DNA of 64,000 nt from an uncultured Flavobacterium sp. Its GTDB lineage: Bacteria; Bacteroidota; Bacteroidia; Flavobacteriales; Flavobacteriaceae. The stretch lies in contig CALTVC010000001.1 of NCBI GenBank assembly GCA_943912855.1, positions 372,001 to 436,000 on the forward strand, written 5' to 3'. The notes beneath the pieces are model-generated. The model was not told the origin of the DNA, did no database searches, and worked only from the letters and a program-made list of their open reading frames with translations. The position numbers were made by a program, and so were the translations under genes. Positions within the stretch are counted from its first letter, which is position 1, and each line of letters starts with the position of its first letter. Below, one piece after another: positions 41,831 to 51,281 of the stretch.

Positions 41831-42232
41831 CTACTCCTGTTCTGGTGTGGTACCCCAACCGTCAAATTCACAATCGTGCTTAAAACCAAGGTCACACATT
41901 TGGTTTACCCATTCACCTACGCTACTGTCTGTCATGTGTATTTTGGTAGTCCAGCCGGTTATAACATATTCTTTATTGTTGCTCGCAGACGCGCCGTGAT
42001 TGACTTCGTAGCCAAGGCTGGTCAAAGCAGTTGCAAGTTTCCCTGCTTTTTCAGTGGCATTGGTATAGAAGAAAAACTCCAGTTTTAGCTCGCTCTCAGT
42101 ACCTACGTTTAATTTACGTAATTGGCCAAGCGTTTGCGGAGAAAGTTGCGCTTGCATAGACTTGTTGCTATTATAAGCCACTTCAGATACGAACGGTTTA
42201 TTTTTACGTTTTAAAAAATCGAATATTCCCAT
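41831..42232 (-). CDS. RraB-like regulator of ribonuclease E family
   Basis: A 133-residue cytoplasmic protein starting MGIFDFLKRKNKPF. It shows the RraB pattern: LKLEFFFYTNATEKAGKLATALTSLGYEVNHG, then DSSVGEWVNQMCDLGFKHDCEFDGWGTTPEQ, the typical ending. In enterobacteria RraB inhibits RNase E; its partner in Bacteroidota is not established. A longer reading begins 57 bp upstream but adds no family residues. It is monocistronic, 84 bp after the tRNA-Ser on the same strand. Confidence 0.82.
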   Translation of the reverse strand: MGIFDFLKRKNKPFVSEVAYNSNKSMQAQLSPQTLGQLRKLNVGTESELKLEFFFYTNATEKAGKLATALTSLGYEVNHGASASNNKEYVITGWTTKIHMTDSSVGEWVNQMCDLGFKHDCEFDGWGTTPEQE

Positions 42233-42316
42233 GAGTCTGGTTCTTGGTTTTGAATGACAATAGCTAAATAAACCAAAAAATCCATACAATACTAAAGTAC
42301 CGTATGGATTTAATTG

Positions 42317-42404
42317 CAGAGGAGAAGAGATTCGAACTCTCGATACCCTTTTGAGGTATACACACTTTCCAGGCGTGCGCCTTCGACCACTCGGCCACTC
42401 CTCT
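42317..42404 (-). tRNA. tRNA-Ser (anticodon GGA)
   Basis: An 88-nt class II tRNA. Acceptor stem AGAGGAG (42398-42404, read on minus) pairs with CTCCTCT (42318-42324), with G as discriminator and no encoded CCA. The D-arm contains GGCCGAGTGGTCGAAGGC, the anticodon loop is CTGGAAA (GGA), a long variable arm follows, and the T-loop is GTTCGAATC. Confidence 0.95.
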
Positions 42405-42454
42405 AAAAATAAGTTATTTCGGGCAAAAATAATCTAAAAATCGGAATACCAAAA

Positions 42455-43486
42455 CTATTGTGTCAGTTCCCCGCACATTGGTGTTTCAAACAATGACTTA
42501 AAATGGCTGTGTGGTAAATCCTGCCCCAGCAGGTACATCATCTTGGTTATTGCGGCTTCGGTTGTAATGTCGGCGCCGCTTATAACACCTATTTCCTTAA
42601 GCAGGGTACTAGTTTCGTACTGTCCCATATTTACACGTCCACCACTACATTGGGTTACGTTTACTACGTGTACACCCTTTTCTATGGCTTTTTGCAGTAT
42701 GCCTATAAACCATTCACCGCTTGGCGCATTGCCACTACCGTAGGTTTCCAATACTATGCCTTTAAGTCCGTCTATGGCGGTTATTGCCTGTAGCACGGGG
42801 GCGGTAATGCCCGGAAACATCTTTACAATAGCCACATTGCCGTTAAACCCTGAATGCAGGCTAAAGGTGGTTTCGGTTTGTTGTATTAGTTGCTCACGGT
42901 TTACACGCAGGTGAACACCACTTTCGGCAAGGGCAGGATAGTTAGGCGATGTAAACGCATTAAAATGCTCTGCGCTTATCTTGGTGGTACGGTTGCCACG
43001 GTACAGTTTGTATTCAAAATACAGGCAGACTTCACGCAGTATGGGCTTGCCGTTTTCCTGAAGAGAAGCCACCTGTATGGCAGTGATCAGGTTTTCCTTG
43101 GCATCGGTACGCAGGTCGCCTATAGGAAGTTGCGAACCTGTAAATACCACAGGCTTTTGCAATCCGTGCAACATAAAGCTAAGTGCCGAAGCCGAATAGC
43201 TCATGGTATCGCTACCGTGCAGGATGACAAAACCGTCAAAGTCGTTATAATTATCGGCTACAATGCGCGCCATTTTATCCCACTTATCGGGGTTCATATC
43301 GCTGGAATCTATAGGTGTTTCAAACGACGTGGTTTCAATGTCACAATCGAGCTGGCGAAGTTCGGGTATACGTAGTAACAGCTTCTTAAAGTTGAACACT
43401 TTAAGCGCGCCGGTCTCAAAATTTTTAACCATACCTATGGTTCCGCCGGTATATATAAGCAGTATGCGTGGTTTATGCATGCTCAT
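42455..43486 (-). CDS. ansA: L-asparaginase, type I
   Basis: A 343-residue cytoplasmic asparaginase. The first catalytic Thr is in LLIYTGGTIGMV and the second in VILHGSDTMSYSASALSFML. The segments PVVFTGSQLPIGDLRTDAKENLITA and VVNVTQCSGGRVNMGQYE are typical. It hydrolyses asparagine to aspartate and ammonia. Its start overlaps the end of the acyltransferase gene by 14 bp, so the two are likely translationally coupled. Confidence 0.93.
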   Translation of the reverse strand: MSMHKPRILLIYTGGTIGMVKNFETGALKVFNFKKLLLRIPELRQLDCDIETTSFETPIDSSDMNPDKWDKMARIVADNYNDFDGFVILHGSDTMSYSASALSFMLHGLQKPVVFTGSQLPIGDLRTDAKENLITAIQVASLQENGKPILREVCLYFEYKLYRGNRTTKISAEHFNAFTSPNYPALAESGVHLRVNREQLIQQTETTFSLHSGFNGNVAIVKMFPGITAPVLQAITAIDGLKGIVLETYGSGNAPSGEWFIGILQKAIEKGVHVVNVTQCSGGRVNMGQYETSTLLKEIGVISGADITTEAAITKMMYLLGQDLPHSHFKSLFETPMCGELTQ

Positions 43487-44606
43487 ATTTCAGCTTGTTG
43501 GCAACAGGGTTAGCATACATGGCAAGGAAACCATCACGAAGGATAGGATTATCCTGGTCGATACGCATATCGAGCCTGCGCTCAAAAACCTGCTTTTCCT
43601 TTTCGGTATATTTATCTGCAAAACGTGTGGTATTGTTTTGCAAATCGTACGCAATGTAGTTTGTAGGCCAAAGCTTATAGCCTTTTATTATGGCCTCGTC
43701 CAGCACCTGTGCCAACGCCTGGATTTGCTTATTCGCATTATCGTTTTCTGTGGCAATGACATCCAGTTCGGCATCTATCACATCGCCCACGTGCAGGTGA
43801 ATGTGTTTCTTTTGCCCCATGATACCGCTAAGCAGGTTATTAAAGTCTTCGTTCTTTTCCTTAACGTATACCTCGTCATTGGCTTTAGCCAAAAGTTGTG
43901 GCATCTTCAGCACATCAGTTGGGTCATATTCATACGAAATAGAAACCGGTACTATTTTCAGCTTACGGAAAAACTCGGTCAGTGACTGGCCTTCGTTTGC
44001 CATGGCAAGCATTTTCAGTACACCCTGTTGTGTAGCGTCGTTGCCGTCTTTGGTACGGCCTTCGCGCTGTGCTATCCATACGCTGCGGTTTTCTCTGCGG
44101 ATAAGGTGGTACATGTACTCGCTCATCAGCTTACTGCTTTGCAGTAGCTCTCGTGGTGTAAGCCCACGCTGTACAAGAAAGTTGCGGTTAAGGCGTGAAA
44201 GGGTAAGCAAAAACGGTTTTTGCACCAGGTTGTCGCCTATGGCACTTGCCGTCATGATAAGTCCTTTTTCCAGCAGGGTAACATTTAGGAGCGAAGTGTC
44301 CAGTATAATATCCCTGTGGTTGCTTATATACAGGTATGCAGTATGCGGTTCAAGATTTTCGAAGCCTGAAGTGCTAAGCCCTTCAGAGCTTTTTTGCAAT
44401 ATCATGTGTATTGCATTATAAATGAAGTTAGCCTGGAAATCACGTTTAGAGTGGGTGCGCAACAGCTGCGCTTTCCATTCTTCTTCGGGCATTTCGGGAA
44501 AAGTAAAGCTCATAAGGGCCTTCATCATAGGGTGATTAATCACGCTACTCAGTGCCTCATTTACTTCGCTATCATAAAAAGGCCGTATATGATCAAACTT
44601 CTGCAT
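43473..44606 (-). CDS. PlsC-like glycerolipid acyltransferase
   Basis: A 377-residue acyltransferase. The HX4D catalytic motif is in YISNHRDIILDTSLLN. The second block is FLVQRGL and the third is WIAQREGRTKDGNDATQQG, followed by IVPVSISYEYDPTD. These are the motifs of 1-acylglycerol-3-phosphate acyltransferases. The length exceeds typical PlsC (about 240 residues), with an N-terminal extension of about 85 residues and a C-terminal helical part, so a different acyl acceptor is possible. It is followed by ansA with overlap. Confidence 0.85.
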   Translation of the reverse strand: MQKFDHIRPFYDSEVNEALSSVINHPMMKALMSFTFPEMPEEEWKAQLLRTHSKRDFQANFIYNAIHMILQKSSEGLSTSGFENLEPHTAYLYISNHRDIILDTSLLNVTLLEKGLIMTASAIGDNLVQKPFLLTLSRLNRNFLVQRGLTPRELLQSSKLMSEYMYHLIRRENRSVWIAQREGRTKDGNDATQQGVLKMLAMANEGQSLTEFFRKLKIVPVSISYEYDPTDVLKMPQLLAKANDEVYVKEKNEDFNNLLSGIMGQKKHIHLHVGDVIDAELDVIATENDNANKQIQALAQVLDEAIIKGYKLWPTNYIAYDLQNNTTRFADKYTEKEKQVFERRLDMRIDQDNPILRDGFLAMYANPVANKLKYEHA

Positions 44607-44680
44607 GTGCTTCTTCTCAGGTATTTAAGGTGAATTTACAAAAAAACAAAAAATTATCGGATTATACTCCACATTCCGTA

Positions 44681-45454
44681 TTAAATCCCGTACACATCTA
44701 CAGAATTTTGTGAAGTTATTCGTGCTATTTCCTCAAGTGGCAGTCCGTAAATTTCGGCCAGCTTTTGGGCTACAAGGACTACATAAGCACTTTCGTTACG
44801 CTTACCACGGTACGGTACCGGAGCCAGATACGGCGCATCGGTTTCCAGGACTATGCTTTTAGGATCTATTTCTTTTAGGAACTGATCTATTTTGCCATTT
44901 TTAAAAGTCGCCACACCACCTATGCCCAGCTTCATGCCATAACCAATGGCTTTTTCGGCTTGTTCCTGTGTTCCTGTAAAACAATGAAATATCCCGAACA
45001 GCCCTTCGCCTTTTTCGCTTTCCAGTACTTCGAAGGTTTCATCAAAGGCATCACGGCAGTGGATGTTTATAGGCAGACCGTATTGTTTGGCTATTTGTAT
45101 TTGCCTTGAAAACGCATCCTGCTGTTGTGGAAGAAAGGTTTTATCCCAAAACAGGTCGACCCCGATTTCACCCACGGCATAAAATTTCTTATCGGTACGC
45201 GCCAGCTCCTGTATTACAAAAGCAAGTTCTTCTTCGTAGTTTTCCTTTACGTGCGTAGGGTGCAATCCTATCATCATAAAAACATTATCCGGGTACTGCT
45301 CCTGTACGGCATACATGCCGGGGGCAAATGTACTGTCTATGGCAGGTACAAAAAGCCGTGTAACGCCTGCCGAAAAGGCACGCTGCATCATAGCATCTCT
45401 GTCTTGCGAAAATTCCTCAGAATAAACGTGGGTATGTGTGTCGGTAAAAATCAT
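44681..45454 (-). CDS. TatD family metal-dependent hydrolase
   Basis: A 257-residue TIM-barrel hydrolase. Metal ligands are in FTDTHTHVYSEEF, VGEIGVDLFWDK, INIHCRDAFDE, GIFHCFTGTQEQAEKA and LETDAPYLAPVPYRGKRNE. Family members act as DNases or other phosphodiesterases. I start at ATG 45454; a TTG three codons upstream is less likely. A minus-strand TATTTTTG at 45475-45482 is the likely -7 box. Confidence 0.9.
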   Translation of the reverse strand: MIFTDTHTHVYSEEFSQDRDAMMQRAFSAGVTRLFVPAIDSTFAPGMYAVQEQYPDNVFMMIGLHPTHVKENYEEELAFVIQELARTDKKFYAVGEIGVDLFWDKTFLPQQQDAFSRQIQIAKQYGLPINIHCRDAFDETFEVLESEKGEGLFGIFHCFTGTQEQAEKAIGYGMKLGIGGVATFKNGKIDQFLKEIDPKSIVLETDAPYLAPVPYRGKRNESAYVVLVAQKLAEIYGLPLEEIARITSQNSVDVYGI

Positions 45455-45474
45455 TTTGTGCAATAAATCGCCTG

Positions 45475-45482
45475 CAAAAATA
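45475..45482 (-). promoter_or_regulatory. -7 box of tatD
   Basis: Minus strand TATTTTTG, 20 bp before the ATG. Confidence 0.55.
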
Positions 45483-45568
45483 CGAACTTAGCGTAAAATT
45501 TAGCTTTGGATTACCAACATTTAAGTTAACTTTACATTGACCAACTTCATATCTATACACTATACTAC

Positions 45569-46006
45569 ATGGGAGACCTGAAAAGCCTTTTAGCTAAGGA
45601 AGGATACAAACGCATAAAATTTAAGCTGAGCAGCACCCAACACCTGCTTATTAAGGGAAAAATAAACGGCATTGAAGGTAAATTTATATTAGATACCGGA
45701 GCGAGCAATAGTTGCGTGGGCTTTGATGGTATAGACCATTTTACCCTGTATGCCAAAGACAGTGAAACACGTGCTGCAGGCGCAGGCGGTACCGGAATGA
45801 TGACCCAGACCTCTTTGCAAAATTATCTGCAACTCGGCAGATGGAAAGATAAGGATTTCGGACTGGTGATTTTTGATATGAGCCACGTAAATGAAGCCCT
45901 GAGCCAGTATAAGGCGAAACCCGTTCACGGTATTATAGGTGCCGATGTACTCATTAAAGGCGAAGCGATTATAGATTATAAAAACTTCTGCCTGTACCTG
46001 AAGTAA
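45569..46006 (+). CDS. Retropepsin-like aspartic protease
   Basis: A 145-residue single-domain clan AA aspartic protease. The active-site triad is in FILDTGASNSCV (about residue 41), the flap region GAGGTGMMTQT follows, and the second hydrophobic-Gly motif is HGIIGADVLIKGEAIIDYK. The short length means it must dimerise. There is no signal peptide, so it is cytoplasmic or exported by an unknown route. Its substrate is unknown. It is monocistronic. Confidence 0.83.
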   Translation: MGDLKSLLAKEGYKRIKFKLSSTQHLLIKGKINGIEGKFILDTGASNSCVGFDGIDHFTLYAKDSETRAAGAGGTGMMTQTSLQNYLQLGRWKDKDFGLVIFDMSHVNEALSQYKAKPVHGIIGADVLIKGEAIIDYKNFCLYLK

Positions 46007-46051
46007 TTAAATTTCAGTACTTTTACAAAAAAAACAAAACCAATTAAGTCT

Positions 46052-47617
46052 ATGAAAAAACTTTACACAGCACTACTGTTGCTGGCATCGCTTACATCTT
46101 TTGCTCAACTACAGTTACCCCCATTGCCGGATTATGCCGTTTGTGACCAAAATGCAGATGGCTTCGCAATTTTTGATTTGTCTAACGTACGTCAAATGCT
46201 TTACGCACAATATCCGGCCAACTCATACAGCGTAGCTTTTTACGAAACCTTGAGTGGTGCCGAATCGGGCACTGGCCCTCTACCAATGCTATACAACAAC
46301 GTTATTCCAAGCGGTCAGGTTATTTATGCCAAGGTTTGGGAAACCGGCACCCCCAGCAATTATGACATTACTACATTTCAACTAATTACAAACACCGCTC
46401 CTGTTGTAAGCAATGCCATACTTACCGCATGCGACGACAATAATGATGAAGTTGCCCTATTTGACCTTACCTCCGCAGAAGCGCAAATAACAGGTGGTAT
46501 GCCAGGCTATATGGTTAGTTATTACAATACCATGGCAGAGGCCGAAACAGGAACACCGATTTCAGCCCCTACATCTTACATGAGCACCGGATCGGTTACG
46601 GTTATATTCGTAAAAGTAGAAAGTACGGAAGGTTGCAGCGCTATTGCCCTACTTGATTTAAGGGTAAACGCCCTCCCTGTAGTATCAGGTCTGTTACCCG
46701 TTATAAATTCTTGCCCTACCGTAAATCTTACCGTAAACAGTAACCTGTACGAAAACTACACCGCTACTTATCATGCAAACGAGTCAGATGCCTATGCAGG
46801 CACGGCTGCAATATCTGAACCGCAAGGGTATTTTGCACAGGCTTCGGGATCGGTATGGGTTAGGGTAAGTGATACCAATACGGGCTGTTATATTGTATTA
46901 GAACAAGCTTACCATATTTTAGAAGTACCGGTAATAGAAATCACGCAAAACGGAGATTCTGTAACCTTAAATGTTTCGGGCAATAGCCAGAGCTACATCT
47001 ACACACTTTATACTGCACCACCCTCGTATAACGGGATGCTCCCATTTTCGCAAAACCTACCTACATTCACAAACCTACCTGCCGGTCAGTACACTGTATC
47101 TATTCAGGACAACTGTGGCAACATGACAACGATTACCTTTGAGGTATCAGACGCTCCTTCGGGAGAAGCTGAACAAACCTTTACTGAAGGCCAAACTTTG
47201 GCTGCATTTAGCATTTCGGGCAACAACATAGAATGGTATGCCGATGAACCTCTTACACAGCAACTACCTTTATCTACACTGCTTGCAGATGGTGTTACTT
47301 ACTACGCTACATCTGTAACAAATGGCAATAAGAGCATACCGCTGGCAGTAACTGCAAGACTCGCCGCAGGCACTGATAGTGTAAATAAAATAATGGTTCG
47401 CCTTTATCCTAACCCTGTAACAAGTACAGTCACATTAACCTCTCAAAGCACAATTGAGCATATAGAACTGTATTCACTTACAGGGCAAAAAGTAATTTCT
47501 GTAAGCCCAAATAGCACAACCTCAACAATAGACATAAGCAAACTCCAGACAGGTTTCTACCTGGTTAAAACATACAGCGGAACAAATACACATGTATTTA
47601 AAATCCTGAAACAATAA
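46052..47617 (+). CDS. Secreted protein with T9SS type A sorting domain
   Basis: A 521-residue secreted protein. Signal MKKLYTALLLLASLTSFAQ. The mature part has repeated modules beginning YAVCDQNADGFAIFDLSNVR and LTACDDNNDEVALFDLTSAE, each with a YSVAFYETLSGAESGTG-like tail. This pattern is common in flavobacterial surface proteins. A later Ig-like segment contains NNIEWYADEPLTQQL. The C-terminal sorting domain begins VRLYPNPVTSTVTL and ends VKTYSGTNTHVFKILKQ. Function unknown, probably structural or adhesive. Confidence 0.85.
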   Translation: MKKLYTALLLLASLTSFAQLQLPPLPDYAVCDQNADGFAIFDLSNVRQMLYAQYPANSYSVAFYETLSGAESGTGPLPMLYNNVIPSGQVIYAKVWETGTPSNYDITTFQLITNTAPVVSNAILTACDDNNDEVALFDLTSAEAQITGGMPGYMVSYYNTMAEAETGTPISAPTSYMSTGSVTVIFVKVESTEGCSAIALLDLRVNALPVVSGLLPVINSCPTVNLTVNSNLYENYTATYHANESDAYAGTAAISEPQGYFAQASGSVWVRVSDTNTGCYIVLEQAYHILEVPVIEITQNGDSVTLNVSGNSQSYIYTLYTAPPSYNGMLPFSQNLPTFTNLPAGQYTVSIQDNCGNMTTITFEVSDAPSGEAEQTFTEGQTLAAFSISGNNIEWYADEPLTQQLPLSTLLADGVTYYATSVTNGNKSIPLAVTARLAAGTDSVNKIMVRLYPNPVTSTVTLTSQSTIEHIELYSLTGQKVISVSPNSTTSTIDISKLQTGFYLVKTYSGTNTHVFKILKQ

Positions 47618-47637
47618 ATTCATTTTTCTCTTTTACC

Positions 47638-47668
47638 ATAAACGCCCTCTATCAGGGCGTTTATTTTT
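47638..47668 (+). terminator. Terminator
   Basis: ATAAACGCCCT / AGGGCGTTTAT hairpin followed by T-run. Confidence 0.87.
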
Positions 47669-47706
47669 TTACAACCCGGCATAAAACCAAATCAGTAATA
47701 ACCCAC

Positions 47707-47714
47707 TATCTTTG
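47707..47714 (+). promoter_or_regulatory. -7 box of pth, four bases before the ATG
   Basis: TATCTTTG followed by CAAC and the ATG at 47719; the mRNA could be leaderless or use the internal ATG at 47776. Confidence 0.58.
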
Positions 47715-47718
47715 CAAC

Positions 47719-48342
47719 ATGAAATGGCTTACCAACCTTTTTAAAAGCAATAAAGAAGAACGAGAAACAGACCCGATGAAGAAATTTCTTATCGCAGGCC
47801 TGGGAAATCCCGGTGCCGAATATGTAAACACCCGCCACAACATAGGCTTTAAAATACTGGACCGCATAGTACAGCAGGAAGGACTAAGCTGGGAAACGGC
47901 TAAGCTGGGTCAGATTGCCGAATATAAACTAAAAGGACGCACCCTTATTTTGCTTAAACCAAATACCTATATGAACCTCAGCGGCAAGGCGGTAAAGTAT
48001 TGGATGGATAAAGAGAACATAGCAAAAGAAAACATTCTTGTAGTTACGGACGACCTTAACATACCTTTCGGCACGCTAAGACTTAAAGCCAAAGGCAGCG
48101 ATGGCGGACATAACGGTCTAAAGAACATTCAGCTGATACTAAACAGCACTGATTATCCCCGTTTTCGTTTCGGGATAACGGATGCCTTTAAAAAAGGACA
48201 GCAGGTTAATTATGTATTGGGCGAATGGAGCGATGAGGAAAAGACCACACTAACCGAAAGGCTAGACAAATCTGCCGATGCCATACGTGAGTTTGCGCTA
48301 TCGGGCATTGCAAATACAATGAGTACCTTTAACGGTAAATAA
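47719..48342 (+). CDS. pth: Peptidyl-tRNA hydrolase
   Basis: A 207-residue enzyme that recycles peptidyl-tRNA. Motifs are FLIAGLGNPGAEYVNTRHNIGF with the catalytic His, LLKPNTYMNLSGKAV, VVTDDLNIPFGTLRLKAKGSDGGHNGLKNI and PRFRFGI. Compared with most Pth proteins it has 19 additional residues before MKKFLIAGLGN (second ATG at 47776). The promoter box directly before 47719 makes the true start ambiguous. Confidence 0.94.
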   Translation: MKWLTNLFKSNKEERETDPMKKFLIAGLGNPGAEYVNTRHNIGFKILDRIVQQEGLSWETAKLGQIAEYKLKGRTLILLKPNTYMNLSGKAVKYWMDKENIAKENILVVTDDLNIPFGTLRLKAKGSDGGHNGLKNIQLILNSTDYPRFRFGITDAFKKGQQVNYVLGEWSDEEKTTLTERLDKSADAIREFALSGIANTMSTFNGK

Positions 48343-48361
48343 ACTCTCTGCTAATAAAACA

Positions 48362-48397
48362 AAAATGGCGCTTCGATTTACGAAGCGCCATTTTTTA
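48362..48397. terminator. Bidirectional terminator
   Basis: AAAATGGCGCTTCG / CGAAGCGCCATTTT stem with 5-base loop between convergent pth and metalloprotease genes. Confidence 0.9.
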
Positions 48398-48413
48398 TAG
48401 GATATAGCAATGA

Positions 48414-51098
48414 TTATTTCACTACAATTTTGCGGGTCTCCTTACGGTTACCATCCTGAACCGTTACAAGGTAAACACCTTGTTCTGCATTGTTCAGGCT
48501 AATGTTTCCTGAGAACAGGCCACTGTTTGCAAATTTGTTATTGTAAACTACCCTGCCTCTTATATCATGCACCATAACACTAAGGTCGTTTTGGCTCTCA
48601 GAGGTAAACTCTATAGTAAATGTACCATTGTTAGGGTTAGGATACACTACAAAGTTTTTAATACCATAGTCTGGCGTATTTAGCACGTACTGACCTGTAC
48701 ATATTTCTACACCCCAAGAATTTATAGTACCTGCATTACCCGAAACCCCATCGCGGGCACGAAGCCTCCAGTTTCCGTTAAGGGTAACAGCATTAAAAGC
48801 ACTTAAATTACCCTGACCTCTGTAAGTACCTGTAGTAGGGCTTGCACAAACAAGGTTGGTACCGGCATCATCAAAAACAACATTAAGATTTTGATTGCCA
48901 GAACACTGATCACTTAACAATATTACATTAGTATTACCAGAAGGACTAATTGCCGTAAGTGTAAGATCGCTGAGATTTGCGTGTGTAATATTTACATGAT
49001 ACTTTATCGACGTTACAGTTCCTGTAATTGCTGGCACATTTTTTAACGAGGACACACTTGAAGTACCATCAGGGATATTTGTAACTGTATCGTTAGTGTA
49101 AGTATTACAGTTTGTAACAAGACTGTAGCCTATTACAAAACTTTCCTGATTTAAGGCATAAAACACATTATTAGATGCTTTAACCATTATACGACAGTCT
49201 GTACCTGCCACACCCGAAGGCACTGTAATGGTTTCGCTACCATCATTAGCTGTTGCTGTAGCAAGAACAGTATCAAAACTTTGTCCACCATTTGTAGAAA
49301 GAAATATGTCTACCTGGCTACAGTTTATAGAGTTTGCAGTAGTACCTGCCACATCCCATGTAATTGTCTGCTGGGTGTTGTTATCCCAGTTAATACCACT
49401 GGTTGCCTGAGATGTTACCAGGAACGGACCCGCAGCCGAACGAACGGTTATCAAAGTCTGGTCTGATTTTGTATACCCTCCTATAATATCGTTAGCAGCA
49501 CCGGCTACGTTATCTCTACCTGTAAGGGTAAAACGCATAGTCCTATTAACGTTAGACACTGATTCCCAAGTGGTACTTAACTCACCTGTCAGTACACTGC
49601 TAAGTGCCGGGAAATATCTTACAGGGACAGCGCTTGGCACTACCGAACGGAAATTAGCTCCCGTTGTCTTGGTTAGGCTAGGGAAACTATTGTTACCAGA
49701 GCTAGCTTGTGTAGCAATATCATTCTCCTCCCAGTTATAGGTAATTGTCGAAGCATTGTTTTGCATACCCACACCCGAAAGCACGAAAGCCGTACCTTTT
49801 GGTATAGAATAAGAGCTACCCGCTTCTACAACAAACTCTGCATTGTTCATAGCGTAGCTTTCGCCACAGCTTTTAGTGTTAAGGTTAGTTTGAATCTGGT
49901 TTAGGTTAGAATATGTAAAGTAGGCATCTGAATGCGCCTGAACATCATAGCTACCAGTAATACCGGCATACCCCATAATAGAGCTTCCACTACCAGGCTC
50001 TGTCTGAGCTGAAGTTGCCTCATAACCATAAGAAAAAGAGTGATTACCTCCTAATTGATGCCCCATTTCGTGAGCTACGTAGTCTATATCGAAAGAATCT
50101 CCTGCCGGCACTCCATTAGATGGAGATGTATACCCGCTTCCTTTAGAACCATCCTGGCAAATACAGCCTATACAGCCTGCATTACCTCCTCCGCCTGAAC
50201 GGGCAAAAAGGTGACCTATATCATAATTATCTTCCCCAATAACAGAGGTAAGTGTAGCCTGTAACTGATCATTCCACGAATTCATATTTGTATACGGGTC
50301 TGTAGCAGCAGAGGTATAAATTACGTTAGTAGTATTAGCTATAATAATAAGGTTAACCGCCAGGTCTATCTCAAAAACACCATTTACACGGGTCATAGTA
50401 TTATTCATAGCTGCAAGAGAACCTGCTACACCACTAAAATAACTACCATACTCACCGGTACATGAAATTGCAAGCCTGAAGGTTTTAAACTGCTTTGCGC
50501 TAGAACGTGCTGTATTTTGCGCAACCTTTTCAGAAGCTTTTATAAGACTGATATCTTCGGCAGTAGAACAACTCCACGGAAGCTTTCCTTTATCGCGCTT
50601 ATCTCCTGACTGGAAAATAGCGTAAACCGAAGCATCTGAAGTATATGGTTCAATAAATTCGGCTTTACTGTCGCCTTTTATAACCATGGTCTGAATACCA
50701 AGCTGTGGCGAAATACTCAGCCTAAGGTGAGCAGTAGGATCATCTATACCCTGACCGGCATACGAACGGATATCCGGGTATTTTTCCTGAAGCTCAGGAG
50801 CAAAGTTTGAGGCTTCAAAAACCCTGTAACGTTGCAAAGAACCATCGAGCGTAGGAATAGAAATTTGCACTCCGGCAGCACCAGACCAGCGTGCAGGGGC
50901 TGTGGCAAGCGCCGCCTTAAGCTCGGTGGTATTAACCGAAATAAGTGTAAGACCTTCTTTAGCATGTTCAAAAAGCGGGCTTATCTTCTCAGCAGATACT
51001 TTAGATGGCTCTACAATAGACCATACGGTACCCTTCTGAGCGAAGCCTGCCGTAATGCTAAAAAAGGCAGAAATGCATAAAAGGAAATGTTTTTTCAT
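48414..51098 (-). CDS. Secreted reprolysin-type zinc metalloprotease, T9SS
   Basis: An 894-residue secreted protease. Signal MKKHFLLCISAFFSITAGFAQ (start at 51098; a longer reading adds 12 unsupported residues). A propeptide occupies about 21-200. The catalytic domain contains the metzincin zinc motif HEMGHQLGGNH (343-353) and a Met-turn in SSIMGYAG. After Ig-like segments comes a proprotein-convertase P-domain with SIKYHVNITHANLSDLTLTAISP. The T9SS type A C-terminus begins FVVYPNPNNGTFTIEF and ends RKIVVK. A minus-strand TATATTTG (51132-51139) is the likely -7 box. Confidence 0.92.
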   Translation of the reverse strand: MKKHFLLCISAFFSITAGFAQKGTVWSIVEPSKVSAEKISPLFEHAKEGLTLISVNTTELKAALATAPARWSGAAGVQISIPTLDGSLQRYRVFEASNFAPELQEKYPDIRSYAGQGIDDPTAHLRLSISPQLGIQTMVIKGDSKAEFIEPYTSDASVYAIFQSGDKRDKGKLPWSCSTAEDISLIKASEKVAQNTARSSAKQFKTFRLAISCTGEYGSYFSGVAGSLAAMNNTMTRVNGVFEIDLAVNLIIIANTTNVIYTSAATDPYTNMNSWNDQLQATLTSVIGEDNYDIGHLFARSGGGGNAGCIGCICQDGSKGSGYTSPSNGVPAGDSFDIDYVAHEMGHQLGGNHSFSYGYEATSAQTEPGSGSSIMGYAGITGSYDVQAHSDAYFTYSNLNQIQTNLNTKSCGESYAMNNAEFVVEAGSSYSIPKGTAFVLSGVGMQNNASTITYNWEENDIATQASSGNNSFPSLTKTTGANFRSVVPSAVPVRYFPALSSVLTGELSTTWESVSNVNRTMRFTLTGRDNVAGAANDIIGGYTKSDQTLITVRSAAGPFLVTSQATSGINWDNNTQQTITWDVAGTTANSINCSQVDIFLSTNGGQSFDTVLATATANDGSETITVPSGVAGTDCRIMVKASNNVFYALNQESFVIGYSLVTNCNTYTNDTVTNIPDGTSSVSSLKNVPAITGTVTSIKYHVNITHANLSDLTLTAISPSGNTNVILLSDQCSGNQNLNVVFDDAGTNLVCASPTTGTYRGQGNLSAFNAVTLNGNWRLRARDGVSGNAGTINSWGVEICTGQYVLNTPDYGIKNFVVYPNPNNGTFTIEFTSESQNDLSVMVHDIRGRVVYNNKFANSGLFSGNISLNNAEQGVYLVTVQDGNRKETRKIVVK

Positions 51099-51131
51099 TG
51101 TTAACAAATTGTTTAGGTAGTCAATAGTGCG

Positions 51132-51139
51132 CAAATATA
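51132..51139 (-). promoter_or_regulatory. -7 box of the metalloprotease gene
   Basis: Minus strand TATATTTG, 33 bp before the ATG at 51098. Confidence 0.58.
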
Positions 51140-51281
51140 ACGCTTATCTTATACTTTTCGGCGACACTTTTCATACTATTCACCGACAATTACTGTTAAA
51201 ATTCAAGCTTTTGATTAAATAAAGGCTTTTTTAAAATAAATATTAACACAATAATTTAATTTTGTAATAACGAATTAATTA